Translations under genes and position numbers: made by a program
Shown here: in pieces, positions 43,688-52,941 of the stretch
How the letters are laid out: every line of letters starts with the position of its first letter
How positions within the stretch are numbered: the stretch's first letter is position 1
Origin: Planctomycetaceae bacterium
Lineage (GTDB): Bacteria > Planctomycetota > Planctomycetia > Pirellulales > Pirellulaceae
Reading direction: 5' to 3'
Length of the DNA stretch: 64,000 bases
Assembly (NCBI GenBank): GCA_020638995.1
Contig: JACKHM010000002.1
Span: 62,001 to 126,000 of the forward strand
Notes under the pieces: model-generated
Seen by the model: the letters and a program-made list of their open reading frames with translations, nothing else
Told to the model about the DNA's origin: nothing
The model's database searches: none

Positions 43688-45154
43688 ATGACGAGATCAC
43701 CTCTTTATCATCCTTGCGGAATCTACCGTCGTGAATTTATGTGGGAAATGGGTGCCGGTTTCGCCGGGGTCGCACTGGCGAGTCTGCTGACTCGCGATGG
43801 TTTCTTTCAGAGTATCTCACGCGCGGGTGAGCTGGTCCCGTTACAGAGTCCGTTGGCACCGAAGGCGCCACACTTTGCTCCGAAGGCCAAGTCGTGCATC
43901 TTTCTGATGATGAACGGAGCACCAAGTCAGGTAGATACGTTCGATTACAAACCCGCGCTAGAAAAATACGCCGGGCAACAGCTTCCACCGGACAAAGACT
44001 ACATCAATTCAGGTGGTCGCAAAGTGGGTTATCTCACACCCGCATGGCGAAAGTTTCACCCGGGCGGTGAAAGTGGCCTAATGATATCCGACTATTTTCC
44101 CCATGTCCGAAAGCATGCCGACAAACTTGCGGTCATCAACTCGTGCCATACAGACAGCCACGCACACGGATCGGCGCTCGTCGCAATGAACACGGGTAAG
44201 ACGTTTATCGGGCGCCCTTCGCTAGGGTCGTGGAGCGTTTATGGATTAGGAACCGAAAACCAGAGTTTACCTGGATACGTTGTGATATTGGACAAGCGAG
44301 GTGGTCCGATCAGTGGACAGCCAAATTGGTCGAGCGGCTTTATGCCGTCGACCTACTCAGGCACTTTGTTTAGGCCGGCAGGAGATCCAATCTTGGACCT
44401 GCGTGGTCCCGAGCAGATCTCGCGGCAGACTCAACGTGAACAACTGGATCTGTTGGCTCAGTTGAATCAACGTCATCTCGATGCTCGTCCCGGAGGCATA
44501 GAACTCGCGTCGCGCACTCAGTCGTACGAGTTGGCCTTTCGAATGCAAGCCGAAGCTCCGGAGGCCGTCGACATTGCCCGTGAAACACAGCAGACTCGGA
44601 GTATGTACGGAATCGGGCAGCAGCCGACGGACGAGTTTGGACGCAACTGCCTTGTTGCCCGTCGACTAGTCGAGCGTGGTGTTCGATTCGTACAACTTTA
44701 TTCCGGGGGCGGGCACTTGGAAGAGACGTGGGACGCTCACGAAAGCATCGAGAAGAATCACGGTCGCCATGGTGCGGAGGTCGATAAACCCATATCGGCG
44801 CTATTGACGGATCTGGAACAGCGAGGCTTACTGGATAGCACGCTGGTCGTCTGGGGCGGGGAGTTTGGGAGAATGCCGTTTAGCGAGGGACAAAACGCGC
44901 CGGGTAGGAATCATAACCCGTACGGGTTTTCGATGTGGTTGGCTGGTGGTGGAGTGAAAGGTGGGATTCGATACGGCGAGACAGATGAATTCGGATTCGA
45001 GGCAGTCGTCGACAAGGTTCATCTGCACGATATTCACGCTACGATTTTGCATCTAATGGGGCTTGATCATGAAACGCTCACGTACTTTCACCAGGGGCGC
45101 GAAGAGAGCCTCACCGATGTCGGAGGCCGCGTCGTGTATGACATCGTGGCGTGA
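43688..45154 (+). CDS. DUF1501 protein, Tat-like signal
   Basis: A 488-residue protein; ATG 43688 is preferred to the GTG directly after the preceding stop (43640) because DUF1501 proteins begin a short stretch before the twin-Arg-like segment IYRREFMWEMGAGFAGVALASLL. The domain then includes KAPHFAPKAKSCIFLMMNGAPSQVDTFDYKP, SCHTDSHAHGSALVAMNTG, and VRFVQLYSGGGHLEETWDAH with VVWGGEFGRMPFSE, which resembles the sulfatase/alkaline phosphatase fold and a metal-binding GGEFGR site. It would act outside the cytoplasm with the upstream PSCyt1 protein. The reaction is unknown. Both genes are probably one operon. Confidence 0.92.
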   Translation: MTRSPLYHPCGIYRREFMWEMGAGFAGVALASLLTRDGFFQSISRAGELVPLQSPLAPKAPHFAPKAKSCIFLMMNGAPSQVDTFDYKPALEKYAGQQLPPDKDYINSGGRKVGYLTPAWRKFHPGGESGLMISDYFPHVRKHADKLAVINSCHTDSHAHGSALVAMNTGKTFIGRPSLGSWSVYGLGTENQSLPGYVVILDKRGGPISGQPNWSSGFMPSTYSGTLFRPAGDPILDLRGPEQISRQTQREQLDLLAQLNQRHLDARPGGIELASRTQSYELAFRMQAEAPEAVDIARETQQTRSMYGIGQQPTDEFGRNCLVARRLVERGVRFVQLYSGGGHLEETWDAHESIEKNHGRHGAEVDKPISALLTDLEQRGLLDSTLVVWGGEFGRMPFSEGQNAPGRNHNPYGFSMWLAGGGVKGGIRYGETDEFGFEAVVDKVHLHDIHATILHLMGLDHETLTYFHQGREESLTDVGGRVVYDIVA

Positions 45155-45335
45155 GATGGATTTAGACTGCTAGCGGTTCTTCCATCGCGTGATGTTAATC
45201 CGTGCGGTCGGCTATCGCGGAATTCGGGCGAATCGGCAACTTTTTCTCCGGACAGTTGCCACTCTTCAGGCCGATAAGAACGAACAGTATCCGTATTTTC
45301 CATGTATGCGCTTTCTGACGTTTGGAGATGGAAGC

Positions 45336-45884
45336 ATGCGACGAACTATCTTGGCACTTTCCTTCGTTGCCGCGGTCGTCAATGCTAGCGTGGCTCAAGC
45401 TGGTTGGGACGAGTTTTGGGCGCGGGTTCACTTGGATTTCCACCGAATGAACTGCTGGCCTGAGCCGTTTCTGCATGCGGATAAGGATCTTGTACGCCAG
45501 CCGATGTTGGCGATGACCGATAGCGGTTGGCGTATGCAGAACACACTCAGCGACCACTTGTTCGATGTTGAGACACACTCGCTCACGCAAGCGGGTGCAC
45601 TGAAGGTTCGGTGGATCGTTACACAAGCCCCTCCGCACAGAAGGACAGTTTTTGTTCTGCGAGGCGCGACGCCCGACGCCACATTGTCACGAGTAGAAGC
45701 GGTTCAAGAAGCGATTACACAACTTGTCCCTCAAGGTGCGCGGCCAGAAGTCTTGCTGACGGATGTCATTCCCGTTGGTGGCTCTGGCGACTACTTTGAT
45801 GCTGTCGATCGTGCTCTGAAGGATTCCATCCCTCCACCGCGTTTGCCTGAAGCAAGCGGACCGACAGGTAGTGGTGGAAACTAG
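45336..45884 (+). CDS. secreted protein of unknown function
   Basis: A 182-residue protein. ATG 45336 is chosen because it has GGAG nine bases upstream and begins the signal peptide MRRTILALSFVAAVVNASVAQA; upstream in-frame codons are low-complexity. The mature part opens GWDEFWARVHLDFHRMNCWPEPF, then a central alpha/beta segment (VETHSLTQAGALKVRWIVTQ, VFVLRGATPDATLSRVEAVQEAITQ, LLTDVIPVGGSGDYFDAV) resembling a small peptidoglycan- or OmpA-like scaffold, although I cannot identify the family. The Pro-rich C-terminus ends in GPTGSGGN. The TPR lipoprotein gene follows after 49 bp, so the two probably act together in the envelope. Confidence 0.72.
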   Translation: MRRTILALSFVAAVVNASVAQAGWDEFWARVHLDFHRMNCWPEPFLHADKDLVRQPMLAMTDSGWRMQNTLSDHLFDVETHSLTQAGALKVRWIVTQAPPHRRTVFVLRGATPDATLSRVEAVQEAITQLVPQGARPEVLLTDVIPVGGSGDYFDAVDRALKDSIPPPRLPEASGPTGSGGN

Positions 45885-45933
45885 TCGGCTCGAACGACAC
45901 CATTGGGAAGTACCCGTCACAAGGAGGTGCACG

Positions 45934-46971
45934 GTGCAATTAATTCGATTCATCGTGGGCGCGATCACGCTCGGTTGTGGCGGTGCTTTTCTAGGCTGTT
46001 CGGGGGCGTCTCCCTTCTCGGGCCAGCCGATGGACGCCTTCTCAACAGCACAAGGGTTCGACGCTCCGAATCGGCAACCGTACGGCCAACTGGCGCGGGC
46101 GTTTCCAGAGCATAATGTCGTTGGTCCCAGCGGTTCGATGATGCCGGCTCAGCCTCCGCGGGAAAGTTCCGGAAGCGGATGGCTAGCGTCTTTGCGAAGC
46201 ACAGGTGACGCGATGGCGGATGCGTTGACTATCAAGCCTCAAACAATTCCAGCACCGGACCCGACGAGTCTGGCCAATCGACCAGGGGACGTGGGAGGCG
46301 CGCTGAACTATCACGCCGCAAAAGTCTATGAATCGGAAGGTAACATCGCAGGCGCCATGGCGTTGTATCAAAAGTCCTTGCAAATGACGCCAAATGACGT
46401 ACGAGCCATGATTGGTTATGGACGGTTGCTCGACCGTACGGGGAATTTTCGCGAGGCCGAACGACTTTATCAACAATCGCTCGAATTGGAGCCAACGAAT
46501 GTCGTAGCGCTGAACGACCTCGGTATGATCTACGCACGACAGGGGATGTTCGATTCGGCTCTCGATGCTTTGAGTCAAGCGGTTCAACTACAACCCTCAA
46601 ACCTACGTTATCGAAATAACATCGCCATCGTACTGATCGATGTAGGAAAGCCCGATCAAGCACTTGGACACTTGATTGCTGTCCATGGCGAGGCGACGGC
46701 GCACTATAACTTGGCGTTTCTACTCTCGCGCAGGAACATGAACGACCAAGCAATAGGTCATTTACAGCAAGCACTCTCGAAAAACCCAAACTTGACCCCA
46801 GCTCGGCAACTTCTGGTCAGCCTGACTCCAGCGATTGATCACTCTCAGCAAACGGCCCCACAACCATCCAACAACAATTCAGGCATTCCTGTGTCGGGTG
46901 GTTTGACGAATCCCCACTTTGTCCCTTACACAGCACCTAGCAGCCCCCCGCGCCCTTTGCCTCCTCTCTAG
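45934..46971 (+). CDS. TPR lipoprotein
   Basis: A 345-residue protein. The start is GTG 45934, with a strong AAGGAGG six bases upstream; the longer frame from 45871 would bury the signal. MQLIRFIVGAITLGCGGAFL then GCSGAS is a lipoprotein signal with lipobox FLGC. A Ser/Pro-rich linker follows, then about four tetratricopeptide repeats between residues 115 and 265 (ALNYHAAKVYESEGNIAGAMALYQKSL, VRAMIGYGRLLDRTGNFREAERLYQ, VVALNDLGMIYARQGMFDSALDAL). The C-terminus is Ser/Pro/Asn-rich. Probably an envelope scaffold for protein complexes; partner unknown. Directly behind the small secreted protein. Confidence 0.85.
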   Translation: MQLIRFIVGAITLGCGGAFLGCSGASPFSGQPMDAFSTAQGFDAPNRQPYGQLARAFPEHNVVGPSGSMMPAQPPRESSGSGWLASLRSTGDAMADALTIKPQTIPAPDPTSLANRPGDVGGALNYHAAKVYESEGNIAGAMALYQKSLQMTPNDVRAMIGYGRLLDRTGNFREAERLYQQSLELEPTNVVALNDLGMIYARQGMFDSALDALSQAVQLQPSNLRYRNNIAIVLIDVGKPDQALGHLIAVHGEATAHYNLAFLLSRRNMNDQAIGHLQQALSKNPNLTPARQLLVSLTPAIDHSQQTAPQPSNNNSGIPVSGGLTNPHFVPYTAPSSPPRPLPPL

Positions 46972-47225
46972 CGTTCGTTGTCGCTGTCTACTTCGCCGGG
47001 AAAGATCGCGGCAGCAACGCAAGCGGGAACAAAACTTTGTTGGCTGCGCGCTAAAGTGAATCTTGGCTGGACGTTGCGCGAGACCGATTTGCATTTTGCC
47101 GGATCGAAAACCGCGCCGTTGCTGACATTTCTCTGTTGCCGATATTCGAAACGCGAATTACTGTTAAAGGTAGAGATTGAGGTAGCGGACTTGTTCGAGG
47201 CAGGGATTGCCACGCCGCGCTGAAG
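46972..47225. other. intergenic region between TPR lipoprotein and prkA operon
   Basis: This stretch, continuing to 47605 with a possible small gene on the minus strand, contains only short overlapping frames that use TTG starts and lack ribosome sites. I see no RNA gene, terminator with a T-run, or repeat here. Confidence 0.4.
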
Positions 47226-47600
47226 TTACTCCCGAGACGGATCTCGCCTGCCCGTCCGACGACCTCCCCACGAGCGTTCTTTTCCAAGTTTCGTGCTCGG
47301 CGGTTGCGGTTCCGGCTCACTTGTGGGCTGCACTCGCTTTGCTCTGTGAACCAGCATGGTCAGCAGAGGCTCTTCCCTTCTAAAGACGCTTCCTGCTGCG
47401 CTGATCGGTTCGACGGAACAAATATCATCCGAGGTTAAGTTGATCTGAACGCGAGAATGCCAATGGCACTGAGGACATCGAAGCGCAAGCAGGATGCTTG
47501 CAGGTAATCCATATGAAATGAGCACATGAGACCTTCCCGGGTGTAATTTACAGTTGGTAGGTTCATCGCCACGGCGTAGAACCAGCCACTGAGGAGGCAT
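47226..47600 (-). CDS. possible small zinc-ribbon-like protein, divergent from prkA
   Basis: A weakly supported ORF of 124 codons. The middle reads LALRCPQCHWHSRVQINLTSDD, a CxxCxxH-type segment after a hydrophobic stretch (YGLPASILL), and the C-terminus is Lys/Arg/Pro-rich. ATG 47600 lies over the ribosome site of prkA, which argues against that start; a later GTG could be used. There is no clear ribosome site. It may be a shadow of the prkA leader. Confidence 0.25.
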   Translation of the reverse strand: MPPQWLVLRRGDEPTNCKLHPGRSHVLISYGLPASILLALRCPQCHWHSRVQINLTSDDICSVEPISAAGSVFRREEPLLTMLVHRAKRVQPTSEPEPQPPSTKLGKERSWGGRRTGRRDPSRE

Positions 47601-47605
47601 TGGTT

Positions 47606-49654
47606 ATGAGTAACAGTCGAAACATCATTTCGCTGATTGGTGAACGACAAGACGTCAACCAGTTTCGTAAGAAACACTGGGAAGGATCGTTCGAGGAGTA
47701 TCTCGACCTTGTACGAGACAATCCCAAAACAACGCGTAACGCCTTCCAACGCGTCTACGACATGATCTTGACCTACGGCTCCGAAACGTACGAGCCCAGT
47801 CGCGGTGAGAAGCGGACGCACTACAGATTCTTCGACGACCCCATCGAAAATGGTCGCGACGGCGTCTTTGGTCTCGATTCCACGTTGGAACAGCTTGTAA
47901 ATGCGTTAAAAAGCGCGGCCCGTGGTTACGGGATCGAGAAGCGTGTTCTATTACTTCACGGCCCCGTGGGCAGCAGCAAAAGTACGATTGCGCGCATGCT
48001 GAAAAAGGGGCTTGAACGGTACAGTTCGACCGACGAAGGTGCACTCTACACACTGGGATGGCACGACGAAAGCAACGGCGAAACATTGTGGTGCCCCATG
48101 AACGAGGAACCGTTGCACTTGATCCCCAATCGATTCCGCGGCGAAGTTGCCTCGCAACTAAACGGCGAATCTGTCAGCGATTACGAAATCAAAGTCGTCG
48201 GTGAATTGTGCCCTTACTGCCGATTCATGTATGGCGAAAGGCTGAAGGACTACGGTGGTGATTGGACGAAAGTGATTGCTGACGTACGCGTCAAACGCGT
48301 GATCCTCAGCGAGCAAGATCGAATTGGCATAGGCACGTTTCAGCCTAAGGACGAAAAGAACCAGGATAGTACCGAACTGACCGGCGATATCAACTATCGC
48401 AAGATCGCGGAACTGGGAACTGACAGTGATCCGCGCGCGTTTAACTTCGACGGCGAATTCAATATTGCAAATCGTGGCATCATTGAATTCATCGAAGTGC
48501 TAAAGCTGGATGTCGCGTTCTTGTACGATCTCCTCGGCGCCAGTCAGGAACACAAGATCAAACCGAAGAAATTCGCGCAAACCGACATCGACGAAGTAAT
48601 CTTGGGGCATACGAACGAGCCCGAATATCGACGCTTGCAGAACAACGAGTTTATGGAAGCGCTCCGCGATCGCACCGTCAAGATCGACGTGCCATACGTC
48701 ACTCGATTGAGTGACGAAATAAAGATCTACGAGAAAGACTACAATCGCGAAAAGGTCACCGGTAAACATATCGCACCACATACCATCGAAATGGCAGCGA
48801 TGTGGGCTGTGTTAACACGATTGGAGCAACCCAACAACGCTGGCTTGACGTTGTTGCAAAAGCTGAAGCTATACAACGGCAAGACGTTGCCGGGTTTCAC
48901 GGAAGAGAACGTAAAGGAACTTCGCGAGGAGGCAACGACCGAGGGCATGACGGGAATATCGCCCCGGTACGTCCAAGACAAACTAAGCAACGCGCTGGTC
49001 GCTCATCCAGAGGCGAGGTCAATCAATCCGTTTATGGTGTTGAACGAACTGGAGGCTGGTCTAAAGCACCATTCGCTCGTTACCAGTGACGAAACTCGTG
49101 CAAGTTACCGTGATCTCCTGGGCGTTGTGAAGGAAGAATATGAGAATATTGTCAAGAACGAAGTTCAACGCGCCATCGCTGCCGACGAAGATGCTTTGAA
49201 GCGTTTGTGTGGTAACTACATCGACAACGTAAAGGCCTACACGCAGAGAGAAAAAGTTAAAAACAAATTCACCGGCGCGTACGAGGAGCCCGACGAGCGG
49301 TTAATGCGGTCCATCGAGGAGAAGATTGACATTCCCGACAGCCGCAAAGATGACTTCCGCCGGGAAATGATGAATTACATCGGTGCTTTGTCGATTGACG
49401 GAAAGCAGTTTGATTTCAAATCGAACGAGCGTCTGTATAAAGCCCTGCAGTTAAAACTGTTTGAGGATCAAAAAGATTCGATCAAGCTTACGAGCCTCGT
49501 TTCGAACATCGTCGATCAAGAGACTCAGCAGAAGATCGATGTCGTTAAAGGACGTCTCATCCGCGACCACGGCTACGACGATGAAAGTGCAACGGACGTG
49601 CTGAACTTTGTAGCCAGCATTTTCGCGAGGGGAGATGTGAGAAACGATTCCTAA
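47606..49654 (+). CDS. prkA: PrkA-family serine protein kinase
   Basis: A 682-residue protein from ATG 47606 with GAGGAGG eight bases upstream. The AAA+ ATPase part has Walker A LLHGPVGSSKSTIARMLKKGL (about 115-135), preceded by FGLDSTLEQLVNALKSAARGYGIEKRV, then LYTLGWHD, LCPYCRFMYGERL and EFNIANRGIIEFIEVLKLD; the C-terminal half is the PrkA kinase-like domain with LLGASQEHKIKPKKF and YVTRLSDEIKIYEKDY. It is the YeaG homologue; in E. coli and Bacillus, PrkA supports survival in nitrogen stress or sporulation-related physiology, and some homologues may act as proteases. It heads the prkA-yeaH-spoVR operon. Confidence 0.95.
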   Translation: MSNSRNIISLIGERQDVNQFRKKHWEGSFEEYLDLVRDNPKTTRNAFQRVYDMILTYGSETYEPSRGEKRTHYRFFDDPIENGRDGVFGLDSTLEQLVNALKSAARGYGIEKRVLLLHGPVGSSKSTIARMLKKGLERYSSTDEGALYTLGWHDESNGETLWCPMNEEPLHLIPNRFRGEVASQLNGESVSDYEIKVVGELCPYCRFMYGERLKDYGGDWTKVIADVRVKRVILSEQDRIGIGTFQPKDEKNQDSTELTGDINYRKIAELGTDSDPRAFNFDGEFNIANRGIIEFIEVLKLDVAFLYDLLGASQEHKIKPKKFAQTDIDEVILGHTNEPEYRRLQNNEFMEALRDRTVKIDVPYVTRLSDEIKIYEKDYNREKVTGKHIAPHTIEMAAMWAVLTRLEQPNNAGLTLLQKLKLYNGKTLPGFTEENVKELREEATTEGMTGISPRYVQDKLSNALVAHPEARSINPFMVLNELEAGLKHHSLVTSDETRASYRDLLGVVKEEYENIVKNEVQRAIAADEDALKRLCGNYIDNVKAYTQREKVKNKFTGAYEEPDERLMRSIEEKIDIPDSRKDDFRREMMNYIGALSIDGKQFDFKSNERLYKALQLKLFEDQKDSIKLTSLVSNIVDQETQQKIDVVKGRLIRDHGYDDESATDVLNFVASIFARGDVRNDS

Positions 49655-49687
49655 TTGACCGTAACCAACAGTTTGGGGAACTTCGGA

Positions 49688-50797
49688 ATGTCCCTAAAAA
49701 TTGATCGTGACAACAACCGCTTTCGCCAGATCGTGCGCGGCAAAATTCGCGAGAATTTACGACGTTACGTCAATCATGGCGAGATGATTGGCCGGAAAGG
49801 ACGAGATCTCGTCAGCATTCCGTTGCCCCAACTAGATATACCTCACTTTCGATATGGGCAAAATGGACGCGGGGGAGTGGGCCAAGGCGAGGGTCAAGAA
49901 GGTCAACCGATCGCGGGTGGTGATGGTCAGGGCGAGGGAACGGGGCAAGCGGGCGCGGAACCCGGAAAACACTTGGTTGAAGTTGATGTGACGCTCGAAG
50001 AACTGGCTGAAATCCTTGGGGCCGAGTTGGAATTGCCTCGCATTGAACCAAAAGGATCTGCCAAGATCCAGCAGGAAAAAGCACGCTATCGTAGTATTCG
50101 ACGCGTAGGTCCGGAATCGCTGAGGCACTTCAAGCGTACTTATGTCGAGGCCATGAAACGTCAGGTCATCGAAGGATCCTACAACCATACGTCACCGCGC
50201 GTCATTCCGATCAAAGGGGATCGACGGTATCGGTCTTGGGATACAACACCCGAACCCCAAGCTAACGCGGTGATCATCTACATGATGGATGTGTCAGGTT
50301 CGATGACGGATGAGCAGAAGTCAATTGTCCGAACCGAAGCGTTTTGGATCGATACCTGGCTGCGTAGCCAATACGATGGCCTCGAACGGCGCTACATCAT
50401 TCATGATGCCGCAGCGAAGGAGGTCGATGAGCATACTTTTTATCATACCCGGGAAAGTGGTGGGACCCGAATAAGTTCAGCCTATGCCGTCTGTGCAAAG
50501 TTGCTCGAAGAGTCCTTCCCTTCGGAGGAATGGAACGTCTACCTGTTTCAGTTTTCGGATGGCGACAATTGGGGAGAAGATAGCCGCAGAGCGATGGAAC
50601 TGTTGACGAAGTCCCTCGTCCCTCACTGCAATCTGTTCTGTTACGGCCAAGTCGAGAGTCCCTACGGTAGTGGCGAGTACATTCGCGCGCTGGAAGCAAC
50701 TTTTGGACGAGACCACGAAAAGGTAATCCTTTCGGAGATTGAAGACAAGGACGCGATTTTTGAATCGATCAAACAGTTTTTAGGAAAAGGTAAGTAA
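49688..50797 (+). CDS. yeaH: DUF444 (YeaH-type) protein with vWA fold
   Basis: A 369-residue protein. ATG 49688 gives the normal DUF444 start MSLKIDRDNNRFRQIVRGKI; the TTG at 49655 directly after the prkA stop would add 11 unsupported residues. After a basic N-terminal region and a Gly/Gln-rich linker (GVGQGEGQEGQPIAGGDGQG), the domain includes VIIYMMDVSGSMTDEQKS near 200, a MIDAS metal site of von Willebrand type A, then HTFYHTRESGGTRISSAY and YLFQFSDGDNWGEDS. YeaH is thought to be a partner of PrkA (YeaG) and SpoVR in the stationary-phase/nitrogen stress response. The spoVR gene is 83 bp downstream. Confidence 0.95.
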   Translation: MSLKIDRDNNRFRQIVRGKIRENLRRYVNHGEMIGRKGRDLVSIPLPQLDIPHFRYGQNGRGGVGQGEGQEGQPIAGGDGQGEGTGQAGAEPGKHLVEVDVTLEELAEILGAELELPRIEPKGSAKIQQEKARYRSIRRVGPESLRHFKRTYVEAMKRQVIEGSYNHTSPRVIPIKGDRRYRSWDTTPEPQANAVIIYMMDVSGSMTDEQKSIVRTEAFWIDTWLRSQYDGLERRYIIHDAAAKEVDEHTFYHTRESGGTRISSAYAVCAKLLEESFPSEEWNVYLFQFSDGDNWGEDSRRAMELLTKSLVPHCNLFCYGQVESPYGSGEYIRALEATFGRDHEKVILSEIEDKDAIFESIKQFLGKGK

Positions 50798-50880
50798 TGG
50801 TTCGTGTCCGTGCTCGAGCAGGTACCGCGACGTGCTGCACGCCTGTTCGAATGACCAAGAACCAGTAGAACGAGGCTCGC

Positions 50881-52422
50881 ATGGCCGCAATTCACCACTT
50901 TCGATCACTCACTCCCGAGATGGTCGAGATACAACAAAAGATGGAAGGTCACGCCCGTGATTACGGGTTGGATTTCTTTCCAACCATCTTCGAAGTGGTC
51001 GACGCAGATCAGTTGCATGCAGTCGCGGCTTACGGTGGGTTTCCGACTCGCTATCCGCACTGGCGTTTTGGCATGGAGTACGAGCAGCTTTCAAAAGGAT
51101 ATTCATATGGCCTGCAGAAGATCTATGAACTAGTGATCAATAACGACCCGTGTTACGCATACTTGCTGGCCAGTAATGGGATCACCGACCACAAACTCGT
51201 TATGGCCCATGTGTATGGTCATTGCGATTTCTTTAAAAACAACTATTGGTTCAGCAAAACGAACCGACACATGATTGATGAAATGGCGAATCACGGCAAT
51301 CGGATTCGTCGATACATGGACCGTTTCGGTGTTGAAGAAGTCGAAGACTTCATTGACACCTGTCTCAGCATCGAAGACCTGATCGACATTCACTCGCCGT
51401 TCGTTAAACGCTCTGATGATCGCAGTAAATACGAGTTCCGGGAGCACACCGATGACGATGTGCCCGATGTGCCGCCGAAGTTCCAAGCCAAGAGCTACAT
51501 GGATGCGTATGTGAATCCTCCCAAGGCCTTGGCAGACGAAGCCGAGCGGAGGCGGCAGCTAGCGTTAGAGCGAGGCGATAAGTTTCCATCCGAACCCGTC
51601 AAAGATGTGATGCAATTTGTCCTGGAAAACGCCGTGCTCAAGCCCTGGCAATTGGATGTGCTGGCGATCATCCGCGACGAGGCGTACTACTTCGCCCCAC
51701 AAGCTCAGACGAAAATAATGAACGAAGGTTGGGCGACTTACTGGCATTCGACCATTATGACACGCCATGGAATCACACCCTCTGATCTGGTTTGCTACTG
51801 CGATCATTGCGCTGGAACACTTGCAAGTTCGCCGACGCGGCTAAATCCGTACAAACTCGGACTTGAGCTGTTCCGCCACATTGAAGAACGGTGGAACAGG
51901 GGGCAGTTTGGCCAGGACTGGGAGGACTGCGATGACATGCGAGCCAAGCGTGATTGGGATACCGGCGCGATGTTGGGGCGAGAAAAGATTTTTGAAGTGC
52001 GCCGGATTCACAACGACTTGACGTTCGTCGACGAGTTCTTGACGCTCGAATTCTGCCGAGAGCACAAGATGTTCTCGTTTGGCTACAACGAAAAGTCCGG
52101 CTACTACGAAATCGAAAGCCGCCAATTCGAGAAGATCAAGGAGCAGTTACTGTTCAATTTAACGAACGTCGGACGCCCGGTTATCTACGTACGTGACGGG
52201 AACTACAAGAATCGTGGAGAGCTGTTTTTAGAACATCGATACAATGGCGTTGAATTGAAACTCGAGTATGCTCAGGACACGCTGGCCAACCTTTACAAGC
52301 TTTGGAAGCGTCCGACGCACATCGAGACGGTCTTGGACGACCACCTTTGCATGCTGTCCTTTGATGGCACTGAACACACAACGATTAAGACCGACGCATT
52401 GGTCGTGATCGGGGAGGCGTAG
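50881..52422 (+). CDS. spoVR: SpoVR family protein
   Basis: A 513-residue protein with ATG 50881, matching the family from its first residues: GHARDYGLDFFPTIFEVVDADQL, GGFPTRYPHWRFGMEYEQLSKGYSYGLQKIYELVINNDPCYAYLL, HVYGHCDFFKNNYWFS, and HMIDEMANHG. His and Asp/Glu-rich segments (HVYGHCDFF) may be a metal site. C-terminal part includes TNVGRPVIYVRDGNYKNRGELFLEHRYNGVELKLEYAQDTL. SpoVR is conserved in prkA-yeaH operons in many bacteria and is required for spore cortex formation in Bacillus; its biochemistry is unknown, and here it would serve a stress role, as planctomycetes do not sporulate. Confidence 0.95.
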   Translation: MAAIHHFRSLTPEMVEIQQKMEGHARDYGLDFFPTIFEVVDADQLHAVAAYGGFPTRYPHWRFGMEYEQLSKGYSYGLQKIYELVINNDPCYAYLLASNGITDHKLVMAHVYGHCDFFKNNYWFSKTNRHMIDEMANHGNRIRRYMDRFGVEEVEDFIDTCLSIEDLIDIHSPFVKRSDDRSKYEFREHTDDDVPDVPPKFQAKSYMDAYVNPPKALADEAERRRQLALERGDKFPSEPVKDVMQFVLENAVLKPWQLDVLAIIRDEAYYFAPQAQTKIMNEGWATYWHSTIMTRHGITPSDLVCYCDHCAGTLASSPTRLNPYKLGLELFRHIEERWNRGQFGQDWEDCDDMRAKRDWDTGAMLGREKIFEVRRIHNDLTFVDEFLTLEFCREHKMFSFGYNEKSGYYEIESRQFEKIKEQLLFNLTNVGRPVIYVRDGNYKNRGELFLEHRYNGVELKLEYAQDTLANLYKLWKRPTHIETVLDDHLCMLSFDGTEHTTIKTDALVVIGEA

Positions 52423-52425
52423 ATC

Positions 52426-52905
52426 ATGAGTATCAAGTCTCAAGTACACACGGAACTAAATCGACTCGCGTCACTTGCCACGGTGGGAAAATGTTCGTTA
52501 CAGCTCGATGTAGGTGATGGCAAGCTTGACGCCACGCTCACACAAATCGATCAACTGGGCTGTGCCTTCGAACATTTCTCGTACAAAGTCGACAAGTTGG
52601 CTAACGCTAGTATTGAACAACTTAAGGACGTCGCAAACGACCTTAGCAAGCGTCTGTGTTACTTGCTTGAATCGATTAGTCCGATCGAAATCGACAACGA
52701 AGCCTGCATCGTGCAAATGCGATCTAATCCGCCGCAGAAAGATGATGACGGCACCAAATACTACGAACTGGTTGTTGCTCGAGGAGAACTAACCCTTTGT
52801 CGGTTTTCACTCGCAAGTGGACAGCAGCGCCGCATCGTCGCGGCGAACGTAACGCGAGAGGTCTTTGAACGCTTGGCGGAAGATTTCGTAGCCATCGTCT
52901 CGTAA
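52426..52905 (+). CDS. unrecognised 159-residue protein at the end of the prkA operon
   Basis: ATG 52426 is three bases behind the spoVR stop, so it is almost certainly co-transcribed with the stress genes. The protein (MSIKSQVHTELNRLASLATVG...) is alpha/beta in appearance: an initial helix, then QLDVGDGKLDATLTQIDQLGCAF and a segment FEHFSYKVDKLANASIEQLKDVANDLSKRL, and strands such as YELVVARGELTLCRFSL and RRIVAANVTREVFERLAEDFVAIV. No known motif. It could be a regulator or a fourth component of the PrkA-YeaH-SpoVR system in planctomycetes. Composition is like that of its neighbours. Confidence 0.85.
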   Translation: MSIKSQVHTELNRLASLATVGKCSLQLDVGDGKLDATLTQIDQLGCAFEHFSYKVDKLANASIEQLKDVANDLSKRLCYLLESISPIEIDNEACIVQMRSNPPQKDDDGTKYYELVVARGELTLCRFSLASGQQRRIVAANVTREVFERLAEDFVAIVS

Positions 52906-52941
52906 GACCTACAGCCCTCTGTCGCATTATGATTCAACCGG

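Noticed and set aside
46978..47223. Two overlapping 81-codon ORFs on opposite strands behind the TPR lipoprotein
   Set aside because: The plus-strand frame begins with TTG and has no ribosome site; the minus-strand one looks like its shadow. Not enough to call a gene.
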